Shown: piece after piece, positions 13,604-26,850 of the stretch
Position numbering within the stretch: the stretch's first letter is position 1
Layout: every line of letters begins with the position of its first letter
Source: Luscinia megarhynchos
Lineage: Eukaryota; Chordata; Aves; Passeriformes; Turdidae
Direction: 5' to 3'
DNA length: 64,000 nt
NCBI GenBank assembly: GCA_034336665.1
Contig: JAPFBE010000002.1
Coordinates: 5,812,146 to 5,876,145, forward strand
The notes under the pieces: model-generated
Databases searched by the model: none
What the model saw: the letters and a program-made list of their open reading frames with translations, nothing else
What the model was told of the DNA's origin: nothing
Program-made: the position numbers and the translations under genes

Positions 13604-16600
13604 TTATTAATTTTAAAAATTCTGAATGCCTTTGAATGGCAAACTCTTGTCTCCATGTAATTTAGTATTCATCTATTTGCCAATATATTACCATTTTTAT
13701 TGTCCTCTCATGCCAAAACAAAGGCTTCTCTGTGTATTTAAATGTCTTTTAAATAACACAATAGTGAATCCTAAAAAATTATAAAAATGAGGCCTATAAA
13801 GAGTAAGATGTCATTCTGAATTTTGTTACAAATTCATAGCGTTGAATGATGCTTTACTTCTGCAGTCTTGCTTGAAATAAAAGTGTCAAAAGCTTTCCAA
13901 GCTATTTAATAGAATGTCACTGTTTGTACTTTTACTTCTAAGCAGCAAGTAATGAAAGAAGAAAATCAAAATTTGCCCTCTTAGGTATCATTCCCTATGC
14001 TCTCTTTCTTAAGGAACATATCAGGGAGAAACGAGAAATATGATTTTAAAGATTGGCTCTAAGAATTTGAATTTTTCATTGCTTTTAGCTTGATGATCAT
14101 GCTACAAAGGGAAAGCTAGGGGTAGAATTCAATTCACGTTACTCAACTACACATAGCAGCCTTGAAAATCATGACCCTGAGGCTAGAGCAGCTCTAAAGG
14201 GAGCAGGCAGGTACTGGGGACAGTGCAAGAGAGCCTGTGGAGATCTAATCTAGCACCTCTCTTCTGTTGTAGAACATCAGAGGAAGAATTCAGTTTGTTT
14301 CCAGGCCTCAGCCAGATCAGATAGACAAAGTCAGGAGTGGAAATAGAAGGGGCAGGAAGGTGCCCTAGGCAGCTCTTTTGTGTGTGAGGTGCCACCAGTA
14401 CACATTGGGAGGCATCTCAACTGCTTCCTTGCAAAAGGAATTTTTTTTCTTGCAATCTGAGATTGAATACATGCACAAGTGACAACCAAGTATGCATTGT
14501 TAGAGTAATTCTGAAGTCAACAGACTGCACAGCTAAAACTCTGAAACTTCTTGGTTTTAAAAATAACTCTTAATGAGATATAACAGTCAGGAAGGCAAAG
14601 AAAAGTAATGGGTTGGTATGTCCTATCAGGTTCCCCAGCCTGCCTGACTTGTTCTTCTCACTTTTTAAAAATCATCAACTTCTTGAAGAGATGAAGTCAT
14701 CAGGTTGCTTTAACAATAATGAATAGGTTTGAATAGGTTTGTTTGTTTTCCTAATGCCTGAATAGATTTGTTTGTACTATTTTATTTTCATTTGTTTATT
14801 GTTATTATTTATATTCTGTACTGTACAATAAATTTCATTCAGAAGACTCGCTGTGGATTGATCTTTTAAATGTATCACAAGTAACATCTTAAACTTTCCC
14901 ATGATTCAAAAGAAACAGGGGGAAGGGGGAAGTGTGGATCATATTAACTTAATTCATAAAAATGATGTAAAAACCCCAGGGACTAAACAGATGCACGCAG
15001 GTTCACTCATGCAGTCCCAAACCAGATTTGTGCCAACAAGATTAAATTTCATACCTTGGGATGTTTGGGAGTTCATCTTGCATGCCTCTATTCAGATAAA
15101 AGTTCTTCATTACTTCAGTGGGTCTAACAGAATGAGCAATAATGGCTTGTGAGTTTGCATATGCAAATGTGCCTCTATACGACGTAACAAAATATGCCCA
15201 ACCCTAATACATACTTAACAAGAGTCTTTGAGGAAATTAAGATCAGAAAGGCTAGCAGAGAATCTTAAGAGCAATAGGAATGAACCATGAAGTATAAAAA
15301 ATTTTAAGCAAGAATGCTCAAAACAAAATAATGATTTATGTTTGAAAAATACCACATCAACATCAACACCATGAATTATGCAAAATTAGGACTAGCTGCT
15401 ATTTGATAAGGCCAAACTATTTGCATTCTCCATGCAGGAAATTTTAGAAACTGACGTACATTTGTAACAGAATTACAATCTTGAGATTAATCCTTCAGCA
15501 TGTAATGTCTTGACAAGTGCCTAAATTTTTTTTAAGCAGTGGTTTGTTCCTAAAATCAAAAATCTGTTCTGCTGAAGTCTTTCATTGTAACCTTCTCATT
15601 TTTCTTCAAATTTTTTTTTGCTCTGCTATGACAGAAAAAAAAAAGCCTCTTCCAATTTTTGATAAGCAAAAAAACATTGTTGTGAAAAAAATCCCAAATC
15701 TACCTATCTATCTATCTATTTTAGAATGCATATAAGAATAACAGCTGCATTTACTTCAGCAGCTAGTGGTATTTGCAGACTGGATTCTGACTGAAGAATT
15801 CCAGAGAGGAGTTAGACAAATTAGAACAAATGGAATAATCTAGTCTTGAATTCTATATCTTGAAAGAATTAAAATTCAAACATATTAGCATTAATAAATA
15901 ATATTTTAAGGAAAATACATCGCATTTAAATCTCACTGCAAACTTGAATTGTACAGCATTACTTCTGTGGAGTTCAACTGTTCTCAGAAGTCCTGGATAA
16001 TAAAGAGGAATAAAGATATCCAGATGAGGTAAAGGGCATAGCCTTTGAAAAGCTGTGTTATACCTCCTAGAAGAGTGAACGTACCTTGCACAGGCTGTAC
16101 ATACACTGTGAAACGCTGAAGTGACATTAACAACAAGAAGTTGATGTTTGTTATTTCACTTGGAGCTGGCATAATTTCTTTCACCTCAAGGTATACATGT
16201 TCTAAGAGAATCAAGATACTACAGAGAGTGAGTTCCCATCAACTACTCTGCAATCTTGCTGAAACAAAGAGACAGAACATGAGATGAGACAGGAAAAAGC
16301 ACAGGTACAATTTATGAGGGCATTGGCATGGAATGTACACTTCTCCAAAATTAGCTAGGCATTCATAGGAATGATAGAATGTTGTCTTCTCTGAAGCTGG
16401 CATAGATGATTTTAGTTATTATGAAGGCCAGATGGTCTCATTACTTTTCATTAGCTATGTGGTAAGCCAGAACTTCCTCAAGGCTTCAAATGCTTTCTCT
16501 GTGACTGGCCTAAATCACGTCAACAGAGAAAGGCTTGGGATGCTTAATTTCAGGTTTTCTTGCTTCCTTGGTCACAGCAAGATACTCATGGATTCTGCTG

Positions 16601-19122
16601 ATCCAATCAGAAATTCCAATTCTGAAGGCATCTGGAGGTATTCCAAGGAAGTCTGCTTTTTGTAAGGAACATTTTCAGATATTGTGAACGAGCAGCCATA
16701 ATTACAACTAAAAATGTCAGATTCCATGCAAATTTCCAAGTAAAGTGTTCGCAGTTGTTTCAGAACTACCTACATTCAGGTTCACAAGTCACAAGAATAA
16801 GCAAATTCACTGAAATTCAGCCTGTAAGCACAATAGCAAGATCTTCAGGAAAAGGCTGCCCACATGCTTGACAACCATTCAATGGTGCCTCAGCCAACAG
16901 CTTCAGAACATCACAAGTACTCTCCTTTCTTCCTCATTGTGGAAAGAGGTGAGAAGAGATGTAATTTCACTGTATTTTTTTTTGCAGTATTCTGTTGGAT
17001 GGGGTCTGTAGGCTATTTTAAGATGAAGAACTGAGACAATTAATTGTATTTAAAGTGATTCTAGTAGATTTTTTTTACCATGACCATTTCTAAATAGATG
17101 ATGAATCATGCCTGCTACTGATCACTTGTCTTCTGTCCATTCCTGAAAACTCTTTCAGCTATAGCAGATTTTATATGAACTCTTTTTGCATATTTCTGTA
17201 CAGAACAGTGTACATGTTTGTTTCTATTATAACAGACATACTATCAATCCAGAAAAAATTTTAAGTTTTTTATGCCTGTATAGAAGTGTAGTCAGTTGGC
17301 AAGAATTATTTCAACGTGAAAAATGAAACCGTGACAGAGTATTCCACTCGGATCATTTTCATATGAAACAGGAAGGCCTATAGAGAAATAGGTACAAAAA
17401 TAATGAGTTTACAAATTAATAGTGATTGCTATATGTCCCTTGATATAACCTAAATCAGTTAAAATTGTTAAAAGAAAATAACAGCAACTTTCATATAGAG
17501 TGGTAAAAATACTGCTAGTTACTTCTAAAATTCCTGACTAGCCACTCTGAATTGAATTTGTTTATACTTAAAGGACTCTACCATATTGAAGACTACTCAA
17601 TGTACAGACTTCATAGATATCAAAGAAAATGATTCATTGTGTTCATTATTTATATTGATTCTTTTGACTGCTTTTCAGAGGCATATGCCTAATTCAGGTT
17701 GTGAAGAACATCAGATTTTCTCAAATTGGAACAGCTGAGTTTAGGAGTTTCTGTTAATTTTCTCAAGCCCAAAGAACTAACTTCACTTTGTAGATGGAAT
17801 TGATTATCTTATTAGCTAACCTTCAATAATGTTGAAAGTCTTGCCTCTCTATTTTGGTTTTGTGTTGGGTTTTCTTGTGAATATTTTTGGTTTTTTGGGG
17901 TTTTTTAAAAGTACTACAAGATTTTTGTAGGATGGATAATCAGTGAATGGAAATGTCTTGAGAAGCTATATGAGATATGACATACACACACTCTCTGTAA
18001 AATGTACTCCAAATGTTAATTCTTATTCATATACTCATGTACACATATATGGTAATATTAATGCAGACAAATATTACTGCTAGGAAAAGTTACCCATAAT
18101 AATATAAATAGCTATCCCAACACAGAGATATTTTTCAGTTGTAAAATCCTGAATCCTCCCAGATGGATTATGAAGGAGGGAGCAGGAGAGGAAAAAGGAG
18201 AAGGGGAAATGATGAGGAAATGGAGTAACTCTAAAGAAACCAGTTCCACAAAGTCATAAACAGAGAAGATAAAAAGTGTTTAATTCAACACAGAGTCAAC
18301 TTTTTCAATTGGGGAGAAAAAAATCCTGGCAAGAAGCAAGTCCCTAGTGCTTCAATTTTTCCCCAGATAATAACCATCAGATCCTGTGCTACTTCTTATG
18401 AGCACAATTTCCTCATTGTTAGCAGCTGTTCATTGGGTAGCGTTGCATAACTGGCCAGGTGCATTATGAAGGGAATGAAGGAGGAGAGGGGGTTGTCTGC
18501 CTTCAGACCATCAGATGGACTAATAATATTCTTCAATACAGCAGTAATTGGCCCACTTCCTAAGCTACATTTGAGTTTTATTGAGTTTTACTGAATGTAA
18601 ATAAATAGTGGAAGGAAAAGGACACCCACAGTCCTGGACAAAGTCAGAAATCATCAGGCATTTGTTGGGTTGTTTTTTTGACCCCATTTTCCCGGAAGTT
18701 TGGAACTGCAAAATTATGTGATCTTTTTTTTTTTCCCTCCTAGCTTCCTGAGGATTCCCAGGAAAGCCTTAGGGGACTGCGCTAATCCTTCACCAGTTGC
18801 TTTGGGGGCAGGCAACAAGCTGGCTCACATGCAGCCCTGTCACACTGTACACTGTGGTAGCTGATATTAAAATGGACAAACAGAAGTTATCCTGAAAGCT
18901 CTCTAAATTGACTGTTGTCAATTTATATTTTCAACTTTTCTGTGCACTACTTAAAAGTATTTTTGATGTGATGAGCATTTATTTTTAGCAGTTTTTCCAT
19001 ATCAGTTCAAAAGCTACAGCTGCTATTGCACTACTTTATGAAATGTTATGAAATGGATGATTCCACCATGACTTTGCACAGGAATAATCAATGGATAAAA
19101 GTTCAGGCATGTTTATAGTACT
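13604..19122. other. Intronic sequence, no gene seen
   Basis: Unique AT-rich sequence. It holds a near-duplicate 'GAATAGGTTTGAATAGGTTTG' block near 14722-14742, a perfect 14-bp palindrome TTTGCATATGCAAA at 15154-15167, and a short (TATC)4 array at 15704-15720. I see no recognisable exon or mobile element. Confidence 0.5.
15704..15720. repeat. Short (TATC)n microsatellite
   Basis: Four CTAT/TATC units in a row. It is short and possibly length-variable. Confidence 0.8.
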
Positions 19123-19227
19123 GAGAACTACTGAAATACTTGAACTTAAAAAACACTTTATCGACTGTATATTGCTCTTAATGAGAACTACTGAAATACT
19201 TTAACTTAAAAAACACTATCAACTGTA
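19123..19227. repeat. 60-bp tandem duplication, two diverged copies
   Basis: GAGAACTACTGAAATACT starts at both 19123 and 19183 and continues in both copies through AACTTAAAAAACACT to CAACTGTA or CGACTGTA. Copies differ by a few substitutions and a 2-bp indel. The period is about 60 bp, with similarity over about 46 bp of each unit. It is a local segmental duplication and not a transposon. Confidence 0.85.
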
Positions 19228-21150
19228 CCTTTCCCATAATACCCTGTGCAAAATATATAAGGCAGAAAAATGACTAGCATCCAAGAAAAGAATAATAACA
19301 AGGATCAAAATACTTATGGTATATGTAAACATGGACATATCTTAAATCCAAAGTCTTCTCTGTAATGGTTGAAATTCATGTTTTTTGTTAATTTGAAACT
19401 AGCTAATTTTTTACATTATATATGATTGAAATGGGAAAGTGAAAAAAAGCAATCAGACTGAAACAGAACACTTTCAAGGAAAAGTCTGAAAAAGAAGATA
19501 TAATCCTAAAGATCTGGCATCTAATACATAATATGATGAAAACTGAGCATGAAAAACCTATTTTAACCCAGCTTTGACAGAGAATAATGTATCCTGCAGG
19601 ATCATTTCTGCTTGTAATACAAATGTATATCAAAACTCAGTGAATTGGTTTCCTTATATTATGCTGTCTGCACAGACACACTTTGATACCTAGAACATCA
19701 AGAGCTAAATTGGGTGATTAGAGGATGAAAAGTGGAGTCCCATCTGCTGTATGTGCTGTCCCATGCATGTCTTGCTGATCTCTAAGTACATGGATCCAGA
19801 TTATAGATTTCATAATACAAGATTGCACATACACTGTTTTAGATTGGTTTTACTGATTTGGTCTCTATGGAAAATAGAGAATTACAAATAAAGATACTCA
19901 CAAATTATCATGCAAGTAATGGAAGACACAAGTTTTAAATAAAATCTGTCTTTACCACCACAAAAAGATACCATACTTTCATATTTCATCCACCAAATTG
20001 TGCAAAAACTTTAAATAATATTTAAGCAATCCTCTACCTAAAAATGGAAAGTCTGAAAGAATTTTACCTGATATCCTGGCTTTAAATTACTTTTTGCTTC
20101 ATATATTTTTCTATTGAATTTTTATCACTTTTATTGTATTTTTGGTTGTTTTCCATCTACCTGTATGCATATTTAAAGTACACTTTTCCACTGTGACAAA
20201 TGAAAGTTTCAGGTTGCTCCTCTTTTTAGAAATCCCTGATAATGTTGCACTTGTGATGGGAACCAATAAACAGCTGTTAACAACAAGAGGAGTTTGTGCT
20301 TTTAAGAAGTAGCTAAATATTGGACAGCTATTCCCTTGAGAAGTACTAATGCTGAGTAGTTCACTATTGTACTTGACTCAAATGCAGACAAGTTTGTCAC
20401 CAAGTACAAGAGAATGACAGGAAGTCGTTTAACCCATTGTCTTTAACATAAATTGAATGTTTGATTGAGGTTTTCCTATTTGAATACCTAAAAGAACAGT
20501 CTCATTAATCATCTCAATTCATGTTTGTATGGCCTAATTGGCTCTTCTGGATAAAGCAGACAACAGTGCAATACCTATGTTTCTAGGCGCTAACAACTAT
20601 AAATTTACAACAATTTCTAAAGCCTAATGATAAACATTATTCAACCTAATGTTTGATTTTGGCTCTAAAAATCTTGCACCTCAAGGCATAAAGAATCTGA
20701 TATTTGCTTTACCTCACCTTTACTATAGACTACACAAGCCTCACCAAAGTCAATTTCACCTAGCTGCAATTTAAATTAGTCGAGTCTTTCCTTTTAGATC
20801 ATGAAATGAGTAGAAAGACTTATCTCAACCTAACCTACTTCTCCCAGTGGCCAAAGTGACTATATCCATCTTTTAACTGGATGGTTACTAAACACTATCC
20901 TTAAGCTCTAGATTTCTAGATATCTTACTCAATAAGATTGGTACCCTGCTTCAGCAGGATGCTGTCAGCCAGCTGCTACGGATCTTGACATCAGCACCTC
21001 TTTTCTCTGAGTTCATAAACACATATTTCAGGTTCCCTCGCTCTGGGTTCTGGGGTGGCTATCAGAAAACCCAGGAAGCAAGTAGACTACTGGCTTAGCA
21101 AAGAAGCATGCATTAATGATTGACATGTCACTTACTTGAAACAGTCACAT
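19228..21150. other. Intronic sequence, no gene seen
   Basis: Unique AT-rich sequence running up to a CR1 insertion. The open frames (for example 19403-19633) carry no recognisable pattern. Confidence 0.55.
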
Positions 21151-22170
21151 CCAGAGGGTAGAGGTCAATGGCTTAGAATCCAAATGGGCATCTGTGACAA
21201 GTGATGTCACTCAGGAGCCATATTGGAACCTGTGCTATTTGATATCTTCATTAATGACACAGTCAAAGGGATTGAGTGTACCCTCAGCAAATTTGGCAAT
21301 GACACCAAGCTGGTGTCATTGAGTGAGGGGTGTGGTTGCCACACCTGAGGATAGGATTCTATCCACAGGGACCTCAGCAGGCTCAGGAAATGGCCCCATG
21401 GGAACCCCATGGGGTTCAAGAAGACCAAGTGCCAGGTGCTGCCCCTGGGTTGGGGCAACCCCCAGTACCAACACAGGCTGGGAGATGAAGAGATGGAGAG
21501 CAGCCTTGGGAGAAGGACCTGGGGCGTGCAGGAGGATGAGAGGCTGGACATGACCCAGCCATGGGCACTCACAGCCCAGAGAGACAAACGTGTCCTGGGC
21601 TGCCTCCAAAGCAGGGTGGCCAGCAGGGCAGAGGAGGGGATTCTGTCGCTCTGCTCCTCTCTGGTGAGACCCCACCCAGAGCACTGGGTCCAGCTTTGGG
21701 ACCCCAGCACAGAAAGGACATTGACCTGCTGGAACAAATCCAGAGGAGGATTACCAAGATGATTAGAGGATAGGAGCACCTCTCTTGTGAAGAAAGGCTG
21801 AGAGAATTTGATTTGTTTAGCCTGGGGAAGACAAAGCAGCTTCTGGGTGATGTAAATGCTGCCTTCCACTACCTACAAAAAAGATGGAGAGGGACTTTTT
21901 ACAAGAGCATATAGTGACAGAATAAGGAAGAATGGCTTAAAATTGAGAGTAGGTTTATGTTAAATATTAGGAAAAAAATTCTTTACTGTGGGGATGGTGA
22001 GGCACTGGAACAGGTTGCCCAGAAAAGTTGTGGATGGCCCATCCCTGGTGGTGTTAAAGACCAGGCTGGATGGAACTCAGATCAAGTTGGTCTAGTGCAA
22101 GGTATCCCTGTGCACAGTGGGGGACTGTAATTAGATAATCTTTAAGGTCCTTTCCAACCCAGGCCATTTT
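21151..22170 (+). mobile_element. CR1 LINE fragment (RT catalytic region to 3' UTR)
   Basis: The segment begins within the RT domain, with a GSILEPVLFDIFINDT-like stretch and IECTLSKFGNDTKLVS, so the RT catalytic F/YADD motif is altered to FGND. The frame at 21409-21762 continues with CQVLPLGWGNPQYQHRLGDE and further ORF2 residues, including LLEQIQRRITKMIRG in the next frame. It ends with CR1 3' UTR and 'AAGGTCCTTTCCAACCCAGGCC'. Multiple stops and frameshifts make it inactive. At about 1 kb it is the longest CR1 copy here. Confidence 0.93.
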
Positions 22171-22350
22171 ATAACAACATACTAGGAAATGAAAAGGATG
22201 AAACTATCCCCAGACTCATCTTTACCCTGTTCCCACTCAAGATTCTATTGTTTCTCTGGATGGGCTCATCAGAGAAACCATTAAAGGAATAATTGCTAGA
22301 ATGTGCTGATTTTTCATATGAGACATGTCCCAGAACAAATGTTTTAGTGT

Positions 22351-22465
22351 AAAAATAAAATAAAATAAAATAAAATAAAATAAAATAAAATAAAATAAAA
22401 TAAAATAAAATAAAATAAAATAAAATAAAATAACATAAAGTAAAATAAAATAAAATAAAATAAAA
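22351..22465. repeat. AAAAT pentanucleotide microsatellite
   Basis: About 23 units of TAAAA/AAAAT, interrupted once around 22431-22440 (TAACATAAAG). It lies between two same-strand CR1 fragments. The Phe/Tyr/Leu-rich minus-strand frame across it is an artefact. Confidence 0.95.
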
Positions 22466-22486
22466 GTACAATTTTATATGGAGCTA

Positions 22487-22923
22487 TTTGAGACCAGGTC
22501 CACCAAAGAACCGCTTTGATGATTAAGGGACTAGAGTACCCTTCATACGAGAACAGGTTCAGAGTGCTGCAAGTATTTGGTCTGGAGAGAAGTCATATCA
22601 GGGTGAAGGTTATCAATGGATATAAATCCCTGCAGGAAAGGTGTAAAGAAGAGGATGATGGGGTCTTTTCAGTGGTGCCCAGTAATGGAAAGAGGCAACA
22701 GGTACAAAGAGGAGGTGCTGTCTAAACATCAAGAAACACTTATTTACTGTGACAGTGACTGAGCATTGAAACAGGATGTGGAATCTGCCACCTCTGATGG
22801 ATATATTCAAATCCACCAAGACATTATGCAGGGAAAGTGACTGTAGGTGACCCTTTAATACAGGGATTGCACCAGAGGACCTCAAAAAGTCCCTTTCAAC
22901 ATCAATCCTTCTGTGATTCTGTA
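22487..22923 (+). mobile_element. CR1 LINE 3' fragment
   Basis: CR1 ORF2 end and 3' UTR are recognisable in order. A 'GAACAGGTTCAGAGTGCTGCAAG' LRELFG-type region comes first, then 'AGGCAACAGGTACAAAGAGGAGG', then 'TGTGACAGTGACTGAGCATTG'. The end is 'AGTCCCTTTCAACATCAATCC' and TTCTGTGATTCTGTA. It has its own 3' terminus, so it is a separate insertion from the upstream CR1 copy. It is 5'-truncated and strongly diverged. Confidence 0.85.
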
Positions 22924-25900
22924 AAAGAATTCAAGATAATGCTCTCAAGTGGAGGGAGCAACACAAAGTGAAATAAAATACCATTCAGAAAAAACCCAAG
23001 TGAAGTTCCTGTTTCTGATACAGATACAACCTTTGCTGCTAGTGTCACACAGTCCCTTTTTCATGCTTCCTCGTGAAAGGAAGCCTAATTGTGAAAGAAA
23101 AGGAGTAGATAAATTAGAGATTTGACTATCATTATTTCCCTCTTAGATCATCAGCTAAAATCTAGCTTATATCCAAAATATTTTGAAATCATTGTGTTAG
23201 TTGTTGTTTTGTTATCTGTAATGAGTATGACTTTAATAATAGTGCATGCTCCATACTACATAGGAACCAGTGACATAACTCTATTAAGAAGTTCTAATTT
23301 CCCCCAAAATTTAAATACCATCCTCTAGTTTCTATGTTTCAAAAAAAAAGTTCTGGCACCACAATATTACTCTCTGTCTACAAGGAATACAAATGCAAGT
23401 AAGGCCAAAGTTGTACATGAGAAACAAAATACTGGCCAGTTATTGCCTTGATCATGATTATATGCAACGAGTAATAATAAACGGAGGATCCTAAAAATAT
23501 CCTTTTAAAGTCTGAACAGGATCAAAAACATTTAAACTGCACTAGTGGAATCTTTAAAACAGGATGTTACACTTAAGGTATAATGTAATGTGTTTGTCTT
23601 TCATGGAGCAATTAATCACTGGATGGAGGAGTTAAGACCCAATCAAAATGGAAAGGTGTTTATTGCTGCAGCTGGTCATTAAATTATTTCTATAAAGCTT
23701 AAACACTGGGTTTTATTGTTTTTATTACAGATCCGCTCCTATAAAAATACATTTAAACTTCCCTTTTTAGATTTTTGTGGTTAATTTCTTGTGCTTCTGT
23801 TAACTAAACAAAACCAAACCCGAAGAAACAGCATGTTATTCTGTTATCAGTGATAATAGGAACCAGAAAGATAGAAAAACATGTTACCATGAATTCCAAT
23901 ATGTGTACCTTTTATCTATGGGAAAAAACCTATGAAGGATGGCAGTAACACAAAATAATCATGATGTGAATTTTTCTTTGGTTTGGAATTCCTTTCATTC
24001 AAGACAGATAGTTGATTAAAAAAGAAAATATTTCTTGGTATATGAAGGTCCTTAAGAAGATTCTCAAGTACCCTTAAGATACATGTATATGCAGTGCTTT
24101 TAATGAAGCATTTGTCATTTTAGACAGACACCTTGGCTAGTAGTAAAGGAATGAAAGAAACTTCTCCGCTACATTTAATCCTTCAAATGACTGGACTAAA
24201 GGAAACATCTGCAAGGAAATATCCACGGGACAGCCATCCTTTTACTGCACTATCAAAGGATTTGCTGTTTTGATTGCTTCAATGAGGTATTTTTAGCAGA
24301 TGCAGGTGCTTTGTGGGATTATCTGTTTATACCCATAGGACACGTGGAGGCTCACAATTTTGATCTGAAGCAAAACCTATGGACTTCCCCAAGAGAAAAA
24401 TCGAATCCCAAATTTCATCACCCCTGGACTGATTACCATGATGAATGTCATAGAATTGCCACATGGGAAATAAAATCATAGAATGAGTTTGGGTGACATT
24501 TTAGGGAAGCAAACCTGCAGCTTGAATGTTTTCTAAAGAAAGTGAACAGGCTAAAAAGGGCATGCTGAACTAAGATATTGACTATATACCAATTTTGAAA
24601 AAACTTACTAACCGCTTTAAATAGCAAACACTTTCTGGCAATTTGGGCTGACAAAATATGTTTATTGGAATGAGTTAAAAATAGTGAGGTAAAAATTCAC
24701 ATCCTTTTTCCTGGTGCTGGGGTAAAGAACAGAACTCTTGTGATATATGCACAGAGATGTTAACAAAGTTTACAATTTAAATATATATGGCTGCAAACAA
24801 ATGAACAGCATAACATGTACAAATTCTCTTAAGAAGCAGAAGCAAATACTACCAAGATTTATTCAAGACCTTTTTAGTGTGCTACATGTTTCCATTTAGC
24901 ATGTGCTGCAATCAAGAGAAATTAATTCCTGACAAATTCATTTACAATTACTTCAATGCTTTCCCTATGGTATTGAATCTATAATTTCTTCCCCTAGTAT
25001 CTGAATGCAATTTGTTCTCAGCTGCAGGTAGAATTCAGAAAAATTATTCTTGAGTATTAACCTTCTAGAAATAGCTTTGTTACTTTGATTCATAAACAGC
25101 TGTTAAGGGCAGTAAACATACACATAAATCAGAATTACCAAACTAGTATAGTCCATTATTTGAGATTTTAAGGAAAAAATATTCTCAGGCCATCAGATTT
25201 CAGGGTGGAAATGGACAGTAATCTAACATTAGGAAAAGAGAAGTCAGCAAAGTCTCTTCTGTATTGCAAAAAACATGATTTTAGCTTTTTGGAAACATTT
25301 TTTGGAGTATGAGAAAAAAGTTACATATTGGACATCACATTGCTTATGGGAAAAATAGAGTGGATTAAACCACACCTGGTTGAAAATGGAAAAACTGTAC
25401 TTGAAATGTCTGCAGAGCTCATTAGTACCTTGATACCAAATGATTCAAAGCTATCTTTGGCTTTGACTCAAGATGCTGTCCTAAGCATGGTGTCACAATA
25501 ACAATCCAAAAAGCTCCACAGATGTGTACTAGAAAATGATAGTGCTTCATTAATTACCAAAGTAAAAACTTGCTAAATAGAGGCCCATTTTTAGAAAATG
25601 AGAAAGGAACACAGTGTCTAAAACCAGATGGGAAATAGACTATAGTGGCCATTCATTACCTTTACATTTGCAACCAAGAATGAGTATTGCCAGAACAGTT
25701 TATTCATTTGTAGAAGGAATTCCATGGTTATATCACTGCATTCAGTTTTAATGGAAGTTCTTTATAACACATAGAGCATTTTATTAAAAAAAAATGCATA
25801 ATCTAGGCAAGGCCTTTAGCCAGCTTTATAGTACGATAGCAATGAATTGATAATTATGCCTATGTGCAATACATACAACACTACACAGCTACTTGAATCT

Positions 25901-26850
25901 TCTCACTGTGAAAGGTAATGCTAAAAGCTTTACAATGCTGACCAGCAGCACTGCTTTCTTCCTCATCTTCTGCTTGTAAAAATCATATTCAAAGTTTAAG
26001 ATTTACAAGTTCATAGTGCAAAGGGTAGTGGGGGGGGGCAGGAAGGGGTAGAAGTCCATTAGAAAAATAACAGAAAAGCACTTGATTGCCATGGAACTGA
26101 AAATTGAAAATTTTACTACCCAATGATTTCCTTCATACCACAAAAATCCATGACACAAGGGACACTCTTTAACTTCTCATCATAGTTGTCATCTATCATA
26201 GCTATCAACTCTGGCTGAGACAGGCCAGAAGAATTACAACCTAGTTACGTCTTTTAAATTGAATCACTAATGAATTACTTTCTGATAACCTCTTAATTAC
26301 TCTTTCTACTCTAAAAGTAGACAACTTCCAAACCAATTTTCTGGGGTTTTTTTTTGACTCACAGACTGCATCTCTATTTTTAACAGACATCATTAAAAAA
26401 TGAACTGAGTTGACTGAATGATTTTTGTAAACTATGACTAGAATTGTGTGTTGAGACAGAGAATTGCTGTTAATTTCCCCTTATACCATTAACTTTCTTT
26501 AAATTATTTCAATGCCTTCGTTGATTTTTTTCCTATATTTGGAAAGAAGAATAGACCTTGAACCCACTTAAGACTACTGTGTGTCAAAGTTAAACTACAC
26601 AATATATTAATGAGAAGAAAATTGCTGAATCTCTAAGCCTATAATCTCTTATATCTTCAAGCCTATTTGACTGCTCAGAATCATATTCTTCCCCCATAAA
26701 AGACTTTTTACAATCAGAAAATACTCAGTACATGTATTTCAATAATCTAACCCATACCGGAAGAGATATTAGTTAATGTAAATCTAACAACAGCTGCTGA
26801 AAATGGAAGAATGTGTGGGCTATTTGCACCAAGCAGTGTTTGAGAGGCCT
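22924..26850. other. Intronic sequence, no gene seen
   Basis: Unique AT-rich sequence with a 9-G run at 26030-26038. The stretches around 23560-23760 and 24160-24400 look unusually balanced in composition and are free of repeats; they may be conserved non-coding DNA, but this cannot be shown from one sequence. Confidence 0.5.
24475..24505 (-). mobile_element. Possible CR1 3' tip
   Basis: ATCATAGAATGAGTTTGGGT resembles the reverse complement of the CR1 3' end, but the similarity fades within about 30 bp. It could be chance. Confidence 0.3.

Noticed and set aside
22169..22471. Phe/Tyr/Leu repeat frame
   Set aside because: Translation of the AAAAT array.
23235..23260. Minus-strand MEH-like codons that might fit the next SUGCT exon
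   Set aside because: Agreement ends after three residues.
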